Positions 34,215 through 42,865 of a DNA stretch of 64,000 nt are shown piece by piece. The DNA is taken from NCBI GenBank assembly GCA_020846745.1, contig JADLDI010000043.1, positions 26,923-90,922 of the forward strand, written 5' to 3'. The position numbers and the translations under genes are program-made. Origin of the DNA: Bryobacterales bacterium (GTDB taxonomy: Bacteria; Acidobacteriota; Terriglobia; Bryobacterales; Bryobacteraceae). Below the pieces are notes generated by a model. It saw nothing but the letters and a program-made list of their open reading frames with translations. It made no database searches and had not been told where the DNA came from. Numbering within the stretch: the first letter of the stretch is position 1; the number at the start of each line of letters is the position of its first letter.

Positions 34215-35327
34215 TCAATATCCCTTTTCTTTGTCGACGACGTTTACAAGCGGCAGTCCGGCGGCGTAGCGGCGGACGTTATCGGCGAAAACGTCGATCA
34301 GGCGGACCTGGCGATCGGGCGACCAGCCGGATGTATGGGCCGAAAGGATGACGTTGTCGCAATCGAAAATAGGGTGCCCGGCGGGGGCGGGTTCTTTGGG
34401 GAAGACGTCGAGGCCGGCGCCGGCAATCCAACCCTCTTTCAAGGCCTTGACGAGAGCCATATCATCGAACAGAGCCCCGCGGGACATGGCGATAAAGTAA
34501 GCGGTTTTCTTCATCGAGCGGAATACCTGTTCGTTGAACATGCGCTCAGTTTGCGGAGTGTGCGGCGCGGCGGCAACGAGAACGTCCACCTGCGGGACCA
34601 TTTTCATGAGGTAAGCAGGGTCGTGCAGCTCGGCGACATACTCCGGTTTCGGCATCGGCTTGGGATCGATGCCGACGATCCGCATATCGAGGCCGTAGTG
34701 TGCGCGGCGGGCAATCATCGATCCGATACCGCCCATGCCGACAATGCCCATCGTGCGGCCAACCAACTCGACATGATGATCGGACTTGGGCGATCCCACG
34801 GGGTTGTTGGTTTTCTTGAGGTAGAACTGCGGCAGGTAATATTTCACCAGGCCGCGCGATAGGGCCAGCAACAAGCCGATTGCCGTCTCAGAGATGCCGT
34901 GGGCGAACGTACGGGCGTAGTTCGTGATTACGAGAGGACTGGCCTTGATCTTGGGATCCATGCCTTCCATGCCCGCGCCGCCGGCCTGCATCCACTTCAC
35001 TTTGGGAGCAAAGTCGAGGTCGGCTCCGGACATGCCGCCGTAGACCACTTCGGCGTCGCGGAGTTCGCGCCGGAACTCGTCGCGCGTATCGCAGATTTTA
35101 ATTTCCACGGCCGCGTGCGGCGCCGCACGTTCGACGATCTGCTGCAGCTCGGCGGGATCGAACTTATACATGGTTACGATTCGGAGGGGCGCGCCGGCGG
35201 GGCGCTGCATGGCGAGTTGCGTGAGGGCGCCGGTTGTCACAGGGGTACGGTCCCCGGCAGCCGCGGCCAGAGGGGCCGCGCCGGTGGCCGCAAGAATGCT
35301 TCGCCGCGTTACCTGGTCTTGAGACAT
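34215..35327 (-). CDS. Tat-exported D-2-hydroxyacid dehydrogenase
   Basis: The 370-residue protein belongs to the D-isomer 2-hydroxyacid dehydrogenases, which interconvert 2-keto and D-2-hydroxy acids with NAD(H). It has the cofactor loop GMGGIGSMIARR, the catalytic Arg-Glu-His triad regions (FIAMSRGALFDD, DVFPKEPAPAGHPIFD, ILSAHTSGWSPD), and an N-terminal lid domain. The first residues carry a Tat motif (VTRRSILAATGAAPLAAAA), which is unusual for this family. A longer frame to 35462 has no leader, so I chose 35327. It forms a two-gene unit with the cupin gene downstream. A periplasmic location would need cofactor loaded before export. Confidence 0.88.
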   Translation of the reverse strand: MSQDQVTRRSILAATGAAPLAAAAGDRTPVTTGALTQLAMQRPAGAPLRIVTMYKFDPAELQQIVERAAPHAAVEIKICDTRDEFRRELRDAEVVYGGMSGADLDFAPKVKWMQAGGAGMEGMDPKIKASPLVITNYARTFAHGISETAIGLLLALSRGLVKYYLPQFYLKKTNNPVGSPKSDHHVELVGRTMGIVGMGGIGSMIARRAHYGLDMRIVGIDPKPMPKPEYVAELHDPAYLMKMVPQVDVLVAAAPHTPQTERMFNEQVFRSMKKTAYFIAMSRGALFDDMALVKALKEGWIAGAGLDVFPKEPAPAGHPIFDCDNVILSAHTSGWSPDRQVRLIDVFADNVRRYAAGLPLVNVVDKEKGY

Positions 35328-35559
35328 GGCTTTTGTTGTATCACATGCTTCGTGCGGGGGGCCGCAATATGCTCTGGTGAACAATCCGTAACATTTCGGG
35401 AGTACGGCGAACTTGTGGCACTTAGGCCGATCGCCTGGCATTTGCGCCGAATATGTAACCACTTATGCAGCCGCCGGGAGATTTCCGGATGAAATGCCTT
35501 CGAATATATAGCTGATGAAGAGAGTTTGTGTTAAGTTCTGAAGTGGCGTAGGGGGTTAA

Positions 35560-36876
35560 ATGGAAAGCAGCAGTCCTGACGGGACTGCCCGGAACGATCT
35601 GAATACCTGGCAGGAGATCGCAGATTATCTGCGAGTAAGCGTACGTGCCGCGCAGTTGTATGAGAGCAGGAGTGGCTTGCCGGTTCGCAGGCTAAGTGGT
35701 GGTAAGTCGCGGGTTTGGGCTTACAAGGCGGAAATCGACGAATGGAAGCGGGCGTGGGAGGCGCGCGGCCACCAGATCAGCGAAGAGGATCCGGAGACAA
35801 GTAACTTACCGGAAAAAGAGGAAGGCGCCGCCAGTCCCGCGACAAAGCTAAGTCCCACACTGCTCGTCTCGGTTGTTGCCTTGTCTGTGGTTATTGCGGC
35901 GATAGCGTACCTGTACCGTCCACGGCAGCCGTTTCAATTCGGAGTGGAGGAAAGGTCTGTGGTTGCCCGCGACCGCGACAATCGTAAACTGTGGCGGCAC
36001 GGGTTTCCGGAGCCGCTGCAAGTTCCGGCGTACAGCACGAGAGAACAGTGGGTGGAACGTGGAGATCTGGACGCGCGGCCGGCCACGCTCGAATTTCTGT
36101 TCAAGTATGTTCCCTTGAAGTTCCATGAGGGCGCTCATATGGAGCTGTGGGCGTTTACTGAAGACGGACGGGTGAAGTGGAGATTTGTACCGGGTAAAGT
36201 TGTCAGGGCAGGCAGCGAATTTTCTGACCATTACAAAATAGACAGTTTCTCGATCGTTCCCGCAGAAGGAGCTGTCCGGACTCCCCTGGTTGCGGTTAGT
36301 TCGAACCACGCTCATTTCTTCCCGAACCAAACGGCAATAATAGACGGTAATTCGGGATTGTTACTCCGGGAATATTGGCACTCGGGCTACTTAGGCCACC
36401 TGAAGGTATCGGACCTCAATGGGGACCGGGTGCCGGATATCCTGGTGGCCGGAGTGAACGCGGGATACGGGCAGGCCGCACTAGTAGTACTAAACCCTCT
36501 GACGCTGGAAGGGGCTTCGGGGCAACCGGCCGGCAGTTCTTCCCAAATCCACGATCCACGGCCGCCGAGAGAAGAGGCGGTGGTCCGCTTCCCGCGAACC
36601 TGCACAGCCAAATCGGGCGAACCGCATAACCGCGTGAGCGACTTTGTCATACATCCCAGCGGGCTCGACGTGCATGTGTCGGAGACGCATCGCGACGACG
36701 GGCCATCGCTGACGTACACGCTCGACAGGAATTTGAAGCCCGTGCGCGTCGTCGCCTCGGATGCGTTTGTCAGCTATCACAGCCAGTTGAGCCGGGACGG
36801 AATCCTGAAACATGCGTTCGATCCGCGGGAGGTGGAAGCCCTGCTGGACCAGGTGGCGGTCGAGCGCAAGCCATAA
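35560..36876 (+). CDS. membrane-anchored HTH regulator with outside sensor domain
   Basis: The 438-residue product has an N-terminal MerR/excisionase-like helix-turn-helix (LNTWQEIADYLRVSVRAAQL and SRVWAYKAEIDEWKRAW, residues 10-65), a charged linker, one membrane helix (LLVSVVALSVVIAAIAYLY, residues about 105-123), and a C-terminal region of about 310 residues that would lie outside the cytoplasm. That region has an FG-GAP-like segment (LKVSDLNGDRVPDILVAGVN). The layout resembles one-component regulators such as CadC and ToxR. It is divergent from the hydroxyacid dehydrogenase gene, with 232 bases between them, so it could control that pair (inference). It ends 24 bases before the DHDPS-like gene. 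Confidence 0.72.
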   Translation: MESSSPDGTARNDLNTWQEIADYLRVSVRAAQLYESRSGLPVRRLSGGKSRVWAYKAEIDEWKRAWEARGHQISEEDPETSNLPEKEEGAASPATKLSPTLLVSVVALSVVIAAIAYLYRPRQPFQFGVEERSVVARDRDNRKLWRHGFPEPLQVPAYSTREQWVERGDLDARPATLEFLFKYVPLKFHEGAHMELWAFTEDGRVKWRFVPGKVVRAGSEFSDHYKIDSFSIVPAEGAVRTPLVAVSSNHAHFFPNQTAIIDGNSGLLLREYWHSGYLGHLKVSDLNGDRVPDILVAGVNAGYGQAALVVLNPLTLEGASGQPAGSSSQIHDPRPPREEAVVRFPRTCTAKSGEPHNRVSDFVIHPSGLDVHVSETHRDDGPSLTYTLDRNLKPVRVVASDAFVSYHSQLSRDGILKHAFDPREVEALLDQVAVERKP

Positions 36877-36900
36877 TGTCCTTCGAAGTACAATTTGAGG

Positions 36901-37845
36901 ATGCGCACTACTCCACTCACGACAGCCGATTTGTGCGGCGTCTTCCCTGTCCCGCCGGTTTGCCGTAATTCGGACGATCAGAGGACGATCAACTATGCCG
37001 AAACAGGCAAGATCGTGAAGCATATCGCCGCCGGCGGCATCAAGAATTTTCTATATGGCGGCAACGCTTTTCTGTACCACGTGACACTTAGGGAGTTCGA
37101 GGGACTGCTGGAGTGGATGAGCGGAGCGCCGGACGATCACCTGATGATTCCGTCCGTAGGGCCGTCGTTCGGGCGGGCGATGGACCAAGCGCCGCTACTC
37201 AGGAAGTACAACTTTCCATGCACGATGCTGTTGCCGTGCGGGGACCCGCGCGACGCGGAGGGCCTGGAGCGCGGGTACCGCGAGTTTGCGGACGCCTCGG
37301 CCACGCCGCTAATTGTTTATCTGAAAGAAGAGAATAATTTCGGCAGCGACAAGATGGCTGGTTTGGATGCCGTGGCGCGGCTGGTGGCGGACGGCGTGTG
37401 TGTCGGCATCAAGTACGCTGTCGTGCGGGAGAACGCATCCGTCGACGATTACCTCAAAGCCCTGCTCGAACGGGTGGACAAGGCTTACGTGCTGAGCGGT
37501 ATCGGCGAGCGCCCGGCGATCGCCCACATGCGCGACTTCCAATTGCCCGGCTTTACCACCGGCTCAGGGTGCATCGCGCCGGCGCTGACGCGCGCGCTGT
37601 TTGAGGCGAATGTAGCGGGCGACTGGGACACCGCGGAATCGATCCGGAAGCAGTTTATCGGCCTGGAAGATATGCGCGACGCCTGGGGACCCGCGCGTGT
37701 GCTCCACGCGGCCACGGAATTGGCGGGAATCGCCAAAGCAGGGCCGATCGCGCCCTATATTACCGGCCTGAACGCCGCCCAGTTCGAGCAATTGCGACCA
37801 GTCGCCACGCAACTGGCGGCCCAGGCAATGGCCGCGGTGGTGTAG
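36901..37845 (+). CDS. dihydrodipicolinate synthase family lyase/aldolase
   Basis: The 314-residue protein is a class I aldolase of the DHDPS/NAL family, which form a Schiff base with a 2-oxo acid. It shows GGIKNFLYGGNAFLYHVT (the GxNGE-like pocket is changed to GGNAF), PLIVYLKEEN with the conserved Tyr, and GIKYAVV with the Schiff-base Lys. A TTG at 36895 is in frame; the ATG two codons later at 36901 is the better start. It follows the HTH regulator by 24 bases. Substrate not predictable; 5-dehydro-4-deoxyglucarate-type acids are typical for distant members. Confidence 0.87.
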   Translation: MRTTPLTTADLCGVFPVPPVCRNSDDQRTINYAETGKIVKHIAAGGIKNFLYGGNAFLYHVTLREFEGLLEWMSGAPDDHLMIPSVGPSFGRAMDQAPLLRKYNFPCTMLLPCGDPRDAEGLERGYREFADASATPLIVYLKEENNFGSDKMAGLDAVARLVADGVCVGIKYAVVRENASVDDYLKALLERVDKAYVLSGIGERPAIAHMRDFQLPGFTTGSGCIAPALTRALFEANVAGDWDTAESIRKQFIGLEDMRDAWGPARVLHAATELAGIAKAGPIAPYITGLNAAQFEQLRPVATQLAAQAMAAVV

Positions 37846-37850
37846 TTAGG

Positions 37851-39611
37851 TTAGACAGACACCGGTTGCGGCCGTTTCGGCAGCCGCAAACAGAACGTAG
37901 CGCCAGGACCGGGCTCGTCTCCAACCCACAAATCGCCGCCGTGGTCGAGCACGGACTGACGCGACAGCGCGAGCCCCAACCCCAGCCCCGTCTTTTTGCC
38001 CAGCGTGACGAACGGCTGGAACAACTGCGCGCGCAGCGCGGGTTGAATGCCCGGACCATTATCGCTCACGCGAATCAACACCGAATCCGGCTGATCGGCG
38101 GCTGAGATGCGCACTGCGCCCCCGTCGGGCAAGACTTCCAACGCATTCCCGACAAGGTTCATAAAGACGCGCTCGATGCGCATGCGCTCGAGCGGCAGTT
38201 CCAATTGCTCGGGCACATCGACATCGATGGTCACGTTGTGGGCCGCGGCGGCCGACAGCAGCGGATCGATGCCGGCTTCAACAACTTCGCGGAGCGAGCA
38301 CTGCTCTTTCTCGGCTGTCTTGCCGCGTGTCACCTGCAGCAGGTCCTGCAGCATTTCCTGAATGCGCCGCGATGAGCGGTAGATGTTGGCCGCCAGCCGC
38401 TTCACCTGCGGCTGAGTCAGTTCAGTATCGACCATCATCTCGGCCCCGCCGTAAATGGCCGCGAGCGGGTTGCGGAGATCGTGCACGATGGACGAGGCAA
38501 GACGGCCGATGGTGGAAATTCGCTCGTGACGGATGAGTTCGTTACGAGCATTCTGAAGCGATTCGCACATGGCATTGAATGTGGCCGACAGCCTGCCGAG
38601 TTCGTCCTCGCTGCGAACGGGAAGGCGCAGCGAATAGTCCTGATGGGCGACCGCGGCGGCGGCTTTGTCGAGCATATTAAGAGGTTGGATGATTCGCTTC
38701 GCAAGCAGGTAGCTGGCGCCTAGCCCCGCGGCAATCGCGGAAAGCCAGATCAGGAACAGGTAGCGTTGCATGTCGCGCAAACGCCGCCGCGCCGAATCGA
38801 ACGACCGGAAGACGACCAGTTTGCCGATAGGCCGGCCCTGCATGTCGATCAGATCGCGGTCGAGCCGGGCGTACTGCGAAACGCCGTCGGAAATCAGGTC
38901 GCGCGCGGAACTCCGGAGCACTTCTTTGTGCAGTACCTTGGCCGCGCGGTCGTTCAATGTCGAGGCCAGCACACGATCGCCGGAAAGAAACAGGAACTCG
39001 CTGCCCCCGGTAGATTCTTTCAAGCGTTGAGCGACGCTATGGTCGATGGTAAACCCGCTCACCAGCACACTGACGAGAGACGATCCGCCGGTGCTGTCGA
39101 CATACACCGGCGTGAGCACCAACTGATACAACTGCCCGCCCAGCACGGTGAAGCCCGCGGCCTGTTTTGGGAACTGCGCGCGCGCCGTTTTGATGGCGGG
39201 CCAGTTGGAAGGCAGCCTGCCGGGAGGCGCTGAATCGAGCGATGCGACGGTGAAACCGTTCGGGTCGGCAACGACGAAAAACGCGTTCTCGCGAAGCTCG
39301 TCGGCCACTTTGATCCAAAGCTCGCCGGCAACGTCTTTGATTGTAGGCTGGTGGCGTGTCTGGAACGCCGCCCTGACGCTCGGCATCGACGACAGAATGG
39401 CCGCGACGGAGGCCAGTGTATCGGAGCGCGACCGCCACAGTGAATCGTATGCGCCGAAGCTCGCCCGCACTTCTTCCTGGAGCGACTCGCTGGTGGCGCT
39501 CAAGGTGTGTTGCTGCAACAGCCAGCCGGTAATCGCGTAGAGGGCCGTCACGACAACCGCTGTCGAGAGCCAGATCTTCAGCAGCAGCGACAGCCGGGGC
39601 AGACGCATCAA
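37851..39611 (-). CDS. membrane sensor histidine kinase
   Basis: The 586-residue kinase has a membrane helix at residues 10-28, a periplasmic sensor domain of about 240 residues that resembles a Cache domain (DPNGFTVASLDS, FLFLSGDRVLASTL), a second helix (YLFLIWLSAIAAGLGASYLLA), a HAMP segment (IIQPLNMLDKAAAAVAHQDYSLRLP), a HisKA domain with IVHDLRNPLAA (phospho-His), and a HATPase with LVGNALEVLPDGG, SDNGPGIQP and GLGLGLALSRQ. It is the last gene of a five-gene unit and overlaps the cupredoxin gene (ATGA, 39608-39611), so it is coupled to it. Probable partners are the two response regulators at the start of that unit. Confidence 0.93.
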   Translation of the reverse strand: MMRLPRLSLLLKIWLSTAVVVTALYAITGWLLQQHTLSATSESLQEEVRASFGAYDSLWRSRSDTLASVAAILSSMPSVRAAFQTRHQPTIKDVAGELWIKVADELRENAFFVVADPNGFTVASLDSAPPGRLPSNWPAIKTARAQFPKQAAGFTVLGGQLYQLVLTPVYVDSTGGSSLVSVLVSGFTIDHSVAQRLKESTGGSEFLFLSGDRVLASTLNDRAAKVLHKEVLRSSARDLISDGVSQYARLDRDLIDMQGRPIGKLVVFRSFDSARRRLRDMQRYLFLIWLSAIAAGLGASYLLAKRIIQPLNMLDKAAAAVAHQDYSLRLPVRSEDELGRLSATFNAMCESLQNARNELIRHERISTIGRLASSIVHDLRNPLAAIYGGAEMMVDTELTQPQVKRLAANIYRSSRRIQEMLQDLLQVTRGKTAEKEQCSLREVVEAGIDPLLSAAAAHNVTIDVDVPEQLELPLERMRIERVFMNLVGNALEVLPDGGAVRISAADQPDSVLIRVSDNGPGIQPALRAQLFQPFVTLGKKTGLGLGLALSRQSVLDHGGDLWVGDEPGPGATFCLRLPKRPQPVSV

Positions 39612-40330
39612 CGGCCTCCGTAGGGAACGGCCGACGCCGGCTCCGGTCCGTATTCGCGGTTGTACTTGTTTTTATGCGGCAGTTGCACGAAGCCGGATTC
39701 GGAGATCTGCTGGGTGGGGATCTGCACGGCAGGCCCCTCTACAACGAGCTTACGTTCCAGCTTCTTCAGCTTGTCTTCGGCGGCGCGCTCGTGCCAGAAC
39801 TTCAGGGTGTACTCGCCGGGCTCAACGTTGTCGATCCTGTAAGCGCCCTCGCGGCCGGTCTTGGCGTAGTAAGGCGTATCGAGGACAACGATGACGGCGC
39901 TCATGGTGGAGTGAATGTTACAGAAGACGCGGACCACACCGGGCCGCCTGAACTTGATTCTTTGCGTTCCCCCGGGCGGGTAAAGGCCTGTGTCGAAGGG
40001 CTGCCCGGCGAAGTTTGAGAACGCGTTGTGGAAGATCGGATCCAGGTTGGGCAGGTCGACCGTCGTTCCCACGGTGATGACGCTCACATGCGGCGTAAAC
40101 CGCTTGTTCTTCTGCAAAATGGTGTACGTTCCCGCGGCCGTCGGCACAGCCTTGCCATCCGACCGCTCCAGCCAGACCACTACGCCCGAGTAGTCTTTTT
40201 GCTTGGCGACCGCGGCAACGTTCGAGTCGATTAACTCAACAGTGCCGGTGACCGTTCCGGCCGACAGGATACCGGCGAAAGCCCAGCAAGCGCCGCCGAG
40301 GCTAGAAAAGGTAGACCACCGAAAGGTCAT
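39608..40330 (-). CDS. exported cupredoxin-like protein with carboxypeptidase-regulatory domain
   Basis: The 240-residue protein has a signal peptide (FSSLGGACWAFAGILSAG), then a plastocyanin-like domain: DPIFHNAFS supplies one His and VFCNIHSTM supplies the Cys, His and Met of a type 1 copper site. It is followed by a small beta domain (TGREGAYRIDNVEPGEYTLKFWHE), a carboxypeptidase-D regulatory-like fold. A blue copper electron-transfer or copper-binding role in the periplasm is the natural prediction. Overlaps with the porin gene upstream (29 bases) and the histidine kinase gene downstream (4 bases) show tight coupling, which suggests the kinase responds to copper or redox state (inference). 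Confidence 0.82.
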   Translation of the reverse strand: MTFRWSTFSSLGGACWAFAGILSAGTVTGTVELIDSNVAAVAKQKDYSGVVVWLERSDGKAVPTAAGTYTILQKNKRFTPHVSVITVGTTVDLPNLDPIFHNAFSNFAGQPFDTGLYPPGGTQRIKFRRPGVVRVFCNIHSTMSAVIVVLDTPYYAKTGREGAYRIDNVEPGEYTLKFWHERAAEDKLKKLERKLVVEGPAVQIPTQQISESGFVQLPHKNKYNREYGPEPASAVPYGGR

Positions 40331-41648
40331 AGCGATTGTTCTTTCGTTGCCCCGAATTCAAATAATCTGTCCGAGTCTGCAAAGCTTCGAGCGATAGGAT
40401 GACATTCGGCGCCAGGCGATACATCAGGTTAGCGCCGCCGGAGCGGTTTGCGCCTATAGCCGCCGGCAGCAGGTCGCGGTTCCGGTCGTCGTGAATACCC
40501 GAGAACAGGTTGACGGACACCTTGGGCGCGATCGGGATGGACGCCTGCGCCCATCCACCTTTCGAATGCACCCCGATCAGGCGGCCGTCCGCGAAAAGCG
40601 TGAGCCCCTGGCGCAACGCGCCAAAGTGCTGGACGTTCTCGCCGGACCAGAAGATGCCCGACAAGTCGAGATACGGCAGCGGATTGGCTTTCCAGTCGAT
40701 GGAGAACAGACGGGACGGAACGGTGCGGCCCAGCACGTGCGAGTCGCTCCAATGGAACCCTGGCGCGATGGCAAACGCGCGGCTCTCGCCGAACTTGTGT
40801 TCAAGTTCGAAACGGCCTTCGAGCGATGGGCGCCGGCGTTCCACCGCGATGCGCGTATCGGCTGTCGAGGACTCTTCGTTTGTCTGGAGAACCGCACCCT
40901 GCAGCCGCAAGGTCGTAGGCGCGCCAAGATGAACGCGCTGCTCAAAGCGGATTTGCGGTTGCCAGCGCCACAGATTACCCGAGCTGGTTAACGGGGAAAC
41001 CCCAACAAAACTGAAAGAGGTAGGGTCGCGCTGCGAGAAGAGCGGCTTTTCCATGCCTACCATCACGGAACGGTTGGCCCACTCAGTTTCGAGCGACGCC
41101 GTGCGCAGGCGCACCGGAGCGTAGAGCGTGTTCTCGGTATTTCCCTCGTAGAAATCGACAAAAGCCGATCCACGCACCCGGCCGCCCCAAACGGTTTGGC
41201 CGCCGGTATACTCGAGGCCAACCACGGATTGGCGGAAGCTTAGCCCGGCAGTGGCCCGTCCGGGGGTACGGCTGGCGGTAGTGGCGTTGTCGGCGCCGTT
41301 GGCAAACCTGGTGTTCCGGTACAGATTCGCCAGCAGCATGCCTGACACCTTGATGGGAAACTTCTGCGCCGCCTCAACCTTTGTCTGTGCCTGTTCGTCG
41401 ACCCGGCGCTCCACGACATCGAGCCGCTCGGTGGGTGTGCCTTCCGCCGCGACGGCAGTAGTGGAAGTGTCTGCGGGCCGGCGCCAAGCGGCAACTTCGG
41501 TCTTTAACTGTTGCAGTTCTTTACGAAGCGAGTCGTTTTCGCGTTCGAGACGGTCGAGGCGTTCGAGAATGCGGTCAACAGGCGGAGATTGGGAGGCCAC
41601 GGCCGGCAGGATTGCGGAGCACACGAGCAACGGAAGGCACCTAGGCAT
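40302..41648 (-). CDS. outer-membrane porin-like beta-barrel with N-terminal coiled coil
   Basis: The 448-residue protein starts with a signal peptide (MPRCLPLLVCSAILPAVAS), then a coiled-coil segment (ILERLDRLERENDSLRKELQ), and from about residue 90 alternating beta-strands ending with a terminal aromatic residue (SVVYLF), as in outer-membrane barrels such as DcaP/OprP. Segments like VSGMLLANLYRNTRF and GGRVRGSAFVDFYEGN are typical barrel strands. The coiled coil may form a trimer as in DcaP. It lies in the operon between the CheY-like regulator (8-base overlap) and the cupredoxin gene (29-base overlap). Ligand unknown. Confidence 0.78.
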   Translation of the reverse strand: MPRCLPLLVCSAILPAVASQSPPVDRILERLDRLERENDSLRKELQQLKTEVAAWRRPADTSTTAVAAEGTPTERLDVVERRVDEQAQTKVEAAQKFPIKVSGMLLANLYRNTRFANGADNATTASRTPGRATAGLSFRQSVVGLEYTGGQTVWGGRVRGSAFVDFYEGNTENTLYAPVRLRTASLETEWANRSVMVGMEKPLFSQRDPTSFSFVGVSPLTSSGNLWRWQPQIRFEQRVHLGAPTTLRLQGAVLQTNEESSTADTRIAVERRRPSLEGRFELEHKFGESRAFAIAPGFHWSDSHVLGRTVPSRLFSIDWKANPLPYLDLSGIFWSGENVQHFGALRQGLTLFADGRLIGVHSKGGWAQASIPIAPKVSVNLFSGIHDDRNRDLLPAAIGANRSGGANLMYRLAPNVILSLEALQTRTDYLNSGQRKNNRYDLSVVYLF

Positions 41649-42021
41649 GACCTCTTTCTTTTAGCAGTGTTTCGAGCTTTTGTCGCAGTTCCCCCGGAGA
41701 ATAAGGTTTCGAAAAGTAGGCATCGGCGCCGATGCCGAGGGCGCGGCGGGGAGCTTCAGGGTCGACACTGCCGCTCGAGACAATGATCGGGAGGCGCGAA
41801 TAGCGCGGGTCCGACCGCAAATGTGCGATCAGCTCATAGCCGCTCATGCGCGGCATTTCGAGGTCCGTGACCACCGCCACCGGCGGGCGCCGGCTGTGTT
41901 CAAGGAGTCGCAACGCGGCCTCGCCCGACTCGGCAACCTGCACGTCCGCGCCGTCCACCGAGGTGAGCGCGATCTCCAGATTCGTTGCCATTTGTGGCGA
42001 GTCTTCGACGATTAAGATCAT
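41641..42021 (-). CDS. CheY-like single-domain response regulator
   Basis: A 126-residue receiver domain without output: ILIVEDSP with the acidic pocket, VVTDLEMPRMSGYELI with the phospho-accepting Asp, IIVSSGS with the Thr/Ser switch, and YFSKPYSPGEL with the conserved Lys. The frame extends to 42129 but that leader is not receiver-like; the ATG at 42021 gives the normal start. It begins 85 bases after the stop of the OmpR-type regulator and overlaps the porin gene. It may be a phosphate sink or second target for the kinase at the end of the operon. Confidence 0.9.
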   Translation of the reverse strand: MILIVEDSPQMATNLEIALTSVDGADVQVAESGEAALRLLEHSRRPPVAVVTDLEMPRMSGYELIAHLRSDPRYSRLPIIVSSGSVDPEAPRRALGIGADAYFSKPYSPGELRQKLETLLKERGHA

Positions 42022-42106
42022 GCCGTTCACACGACTCCCTCTGCTTCCGATTGTTCCGCAACGTGGGCGACACAAGGTGTAAACTTTGATCCATTTGGAT
42101 CGCCGC

Positions 42107-42781
42107 TTACGGGATAAATCGATAGCCAACGCCGTGGACCGTGGCGAAATGCCGTGGCACGTTCGGGTCTGGTTCCAGTTTCTGCCTTAATTTGACCACA
42201 TGCGCATCGACGGTACGGGTATTGGGAAACGTATCATATCCCCAGACGGAATTCAGGATCATGTCGCGCGTAAGGGCCTTATCCGGATTCTGGAGAAAGT
42301 ACACCAGCAGGTTGTACTCATGGGGCGTCAACCGCACCTCATGCGAGGCTTTCAACACCGTCCGGCGTTCGAGGTCCACTTCCACGTCGGCAAACCGCAG
42401 CACCGCGTGCGTGTCGGGCGATGAACGCCGCAGCAACGCACGGATGCGCGCCAGCAGTTCGCGCCGGCCGAAAGGCTTGGTGACATAATCGTCGGCCCCG
42501 ATCTCGAGTAGCAGCACCTTGTCGACTTCTTCGCCGATCGCACTGAGCACAAGGATGGGGGTATGGACCTGTGCGGCGCGGACCTGCTTGCAGATGTCGA
42601 CCCCGCTCATGCCGGGCAGGCGCAGATCCACAATCAGCAGGTCCGGACGGAGTGTTAAAGCCTTCTCGCAGCCGGACTTGCCGTCCAGTGCGGATAAAAC
42701 CCGGAACCCCTCCTGATCCAGCATGACGGCGATTGTATCCTGGAGGGCATCATCGTCGTCTATTAAGAGGATCGTCTGCAT
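42107..42781 (-). CDS. OmpR/PhoB family response regulator
   Basis: The 224-residue protein has a receiver domain (ILLIDDDDALQDTI; LLIVDLRLPGMSGVDIC with phospho-Asp; VLSAIG; YVTKPFG with Lys) and a C-terminal winged-helix DNA-binding domain (EVRLTPHEYNLLVYFLQNPD, IWNSVWGYD-like NSVWGYDTFPNTRTVDAHVV). It acts as a transcription factor phosphorylated by the operon's histidine kinase. First gene of the five-gene unit; an 84-base region separates it from the divergent gene at 42866 and must hold both promoters. Confidence 0.94.
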   Translation of the reverse strand: MQTILLIDDDDALQDTIAVMLDQEGFRVLSALDGKSGCEKALTLRPDLLIVDLRLPGMSGVDICKQVRAAQVHTPILVLSAIGEEVDKVLLLEIGADDYVTKPFGRRELLARIRALLRRSSPDTHAVLRFADVEVDLERRTVLKASHEVRLTPHEYNLLVYFLQNPDKALTRDMILNSVWGYDTFPNTRTVDAHVVKLRQKLEPDPNVPRHFATVHGVGYRFIP

Positions 42782-42865
42782 ATCCCGATGCCTGATTGTA
42801 GCCGATGGGCTTACCGGGTGGCTGTTACGATTAAGTAGAACTCTTAATTAGGAGAATCGCCCCGC

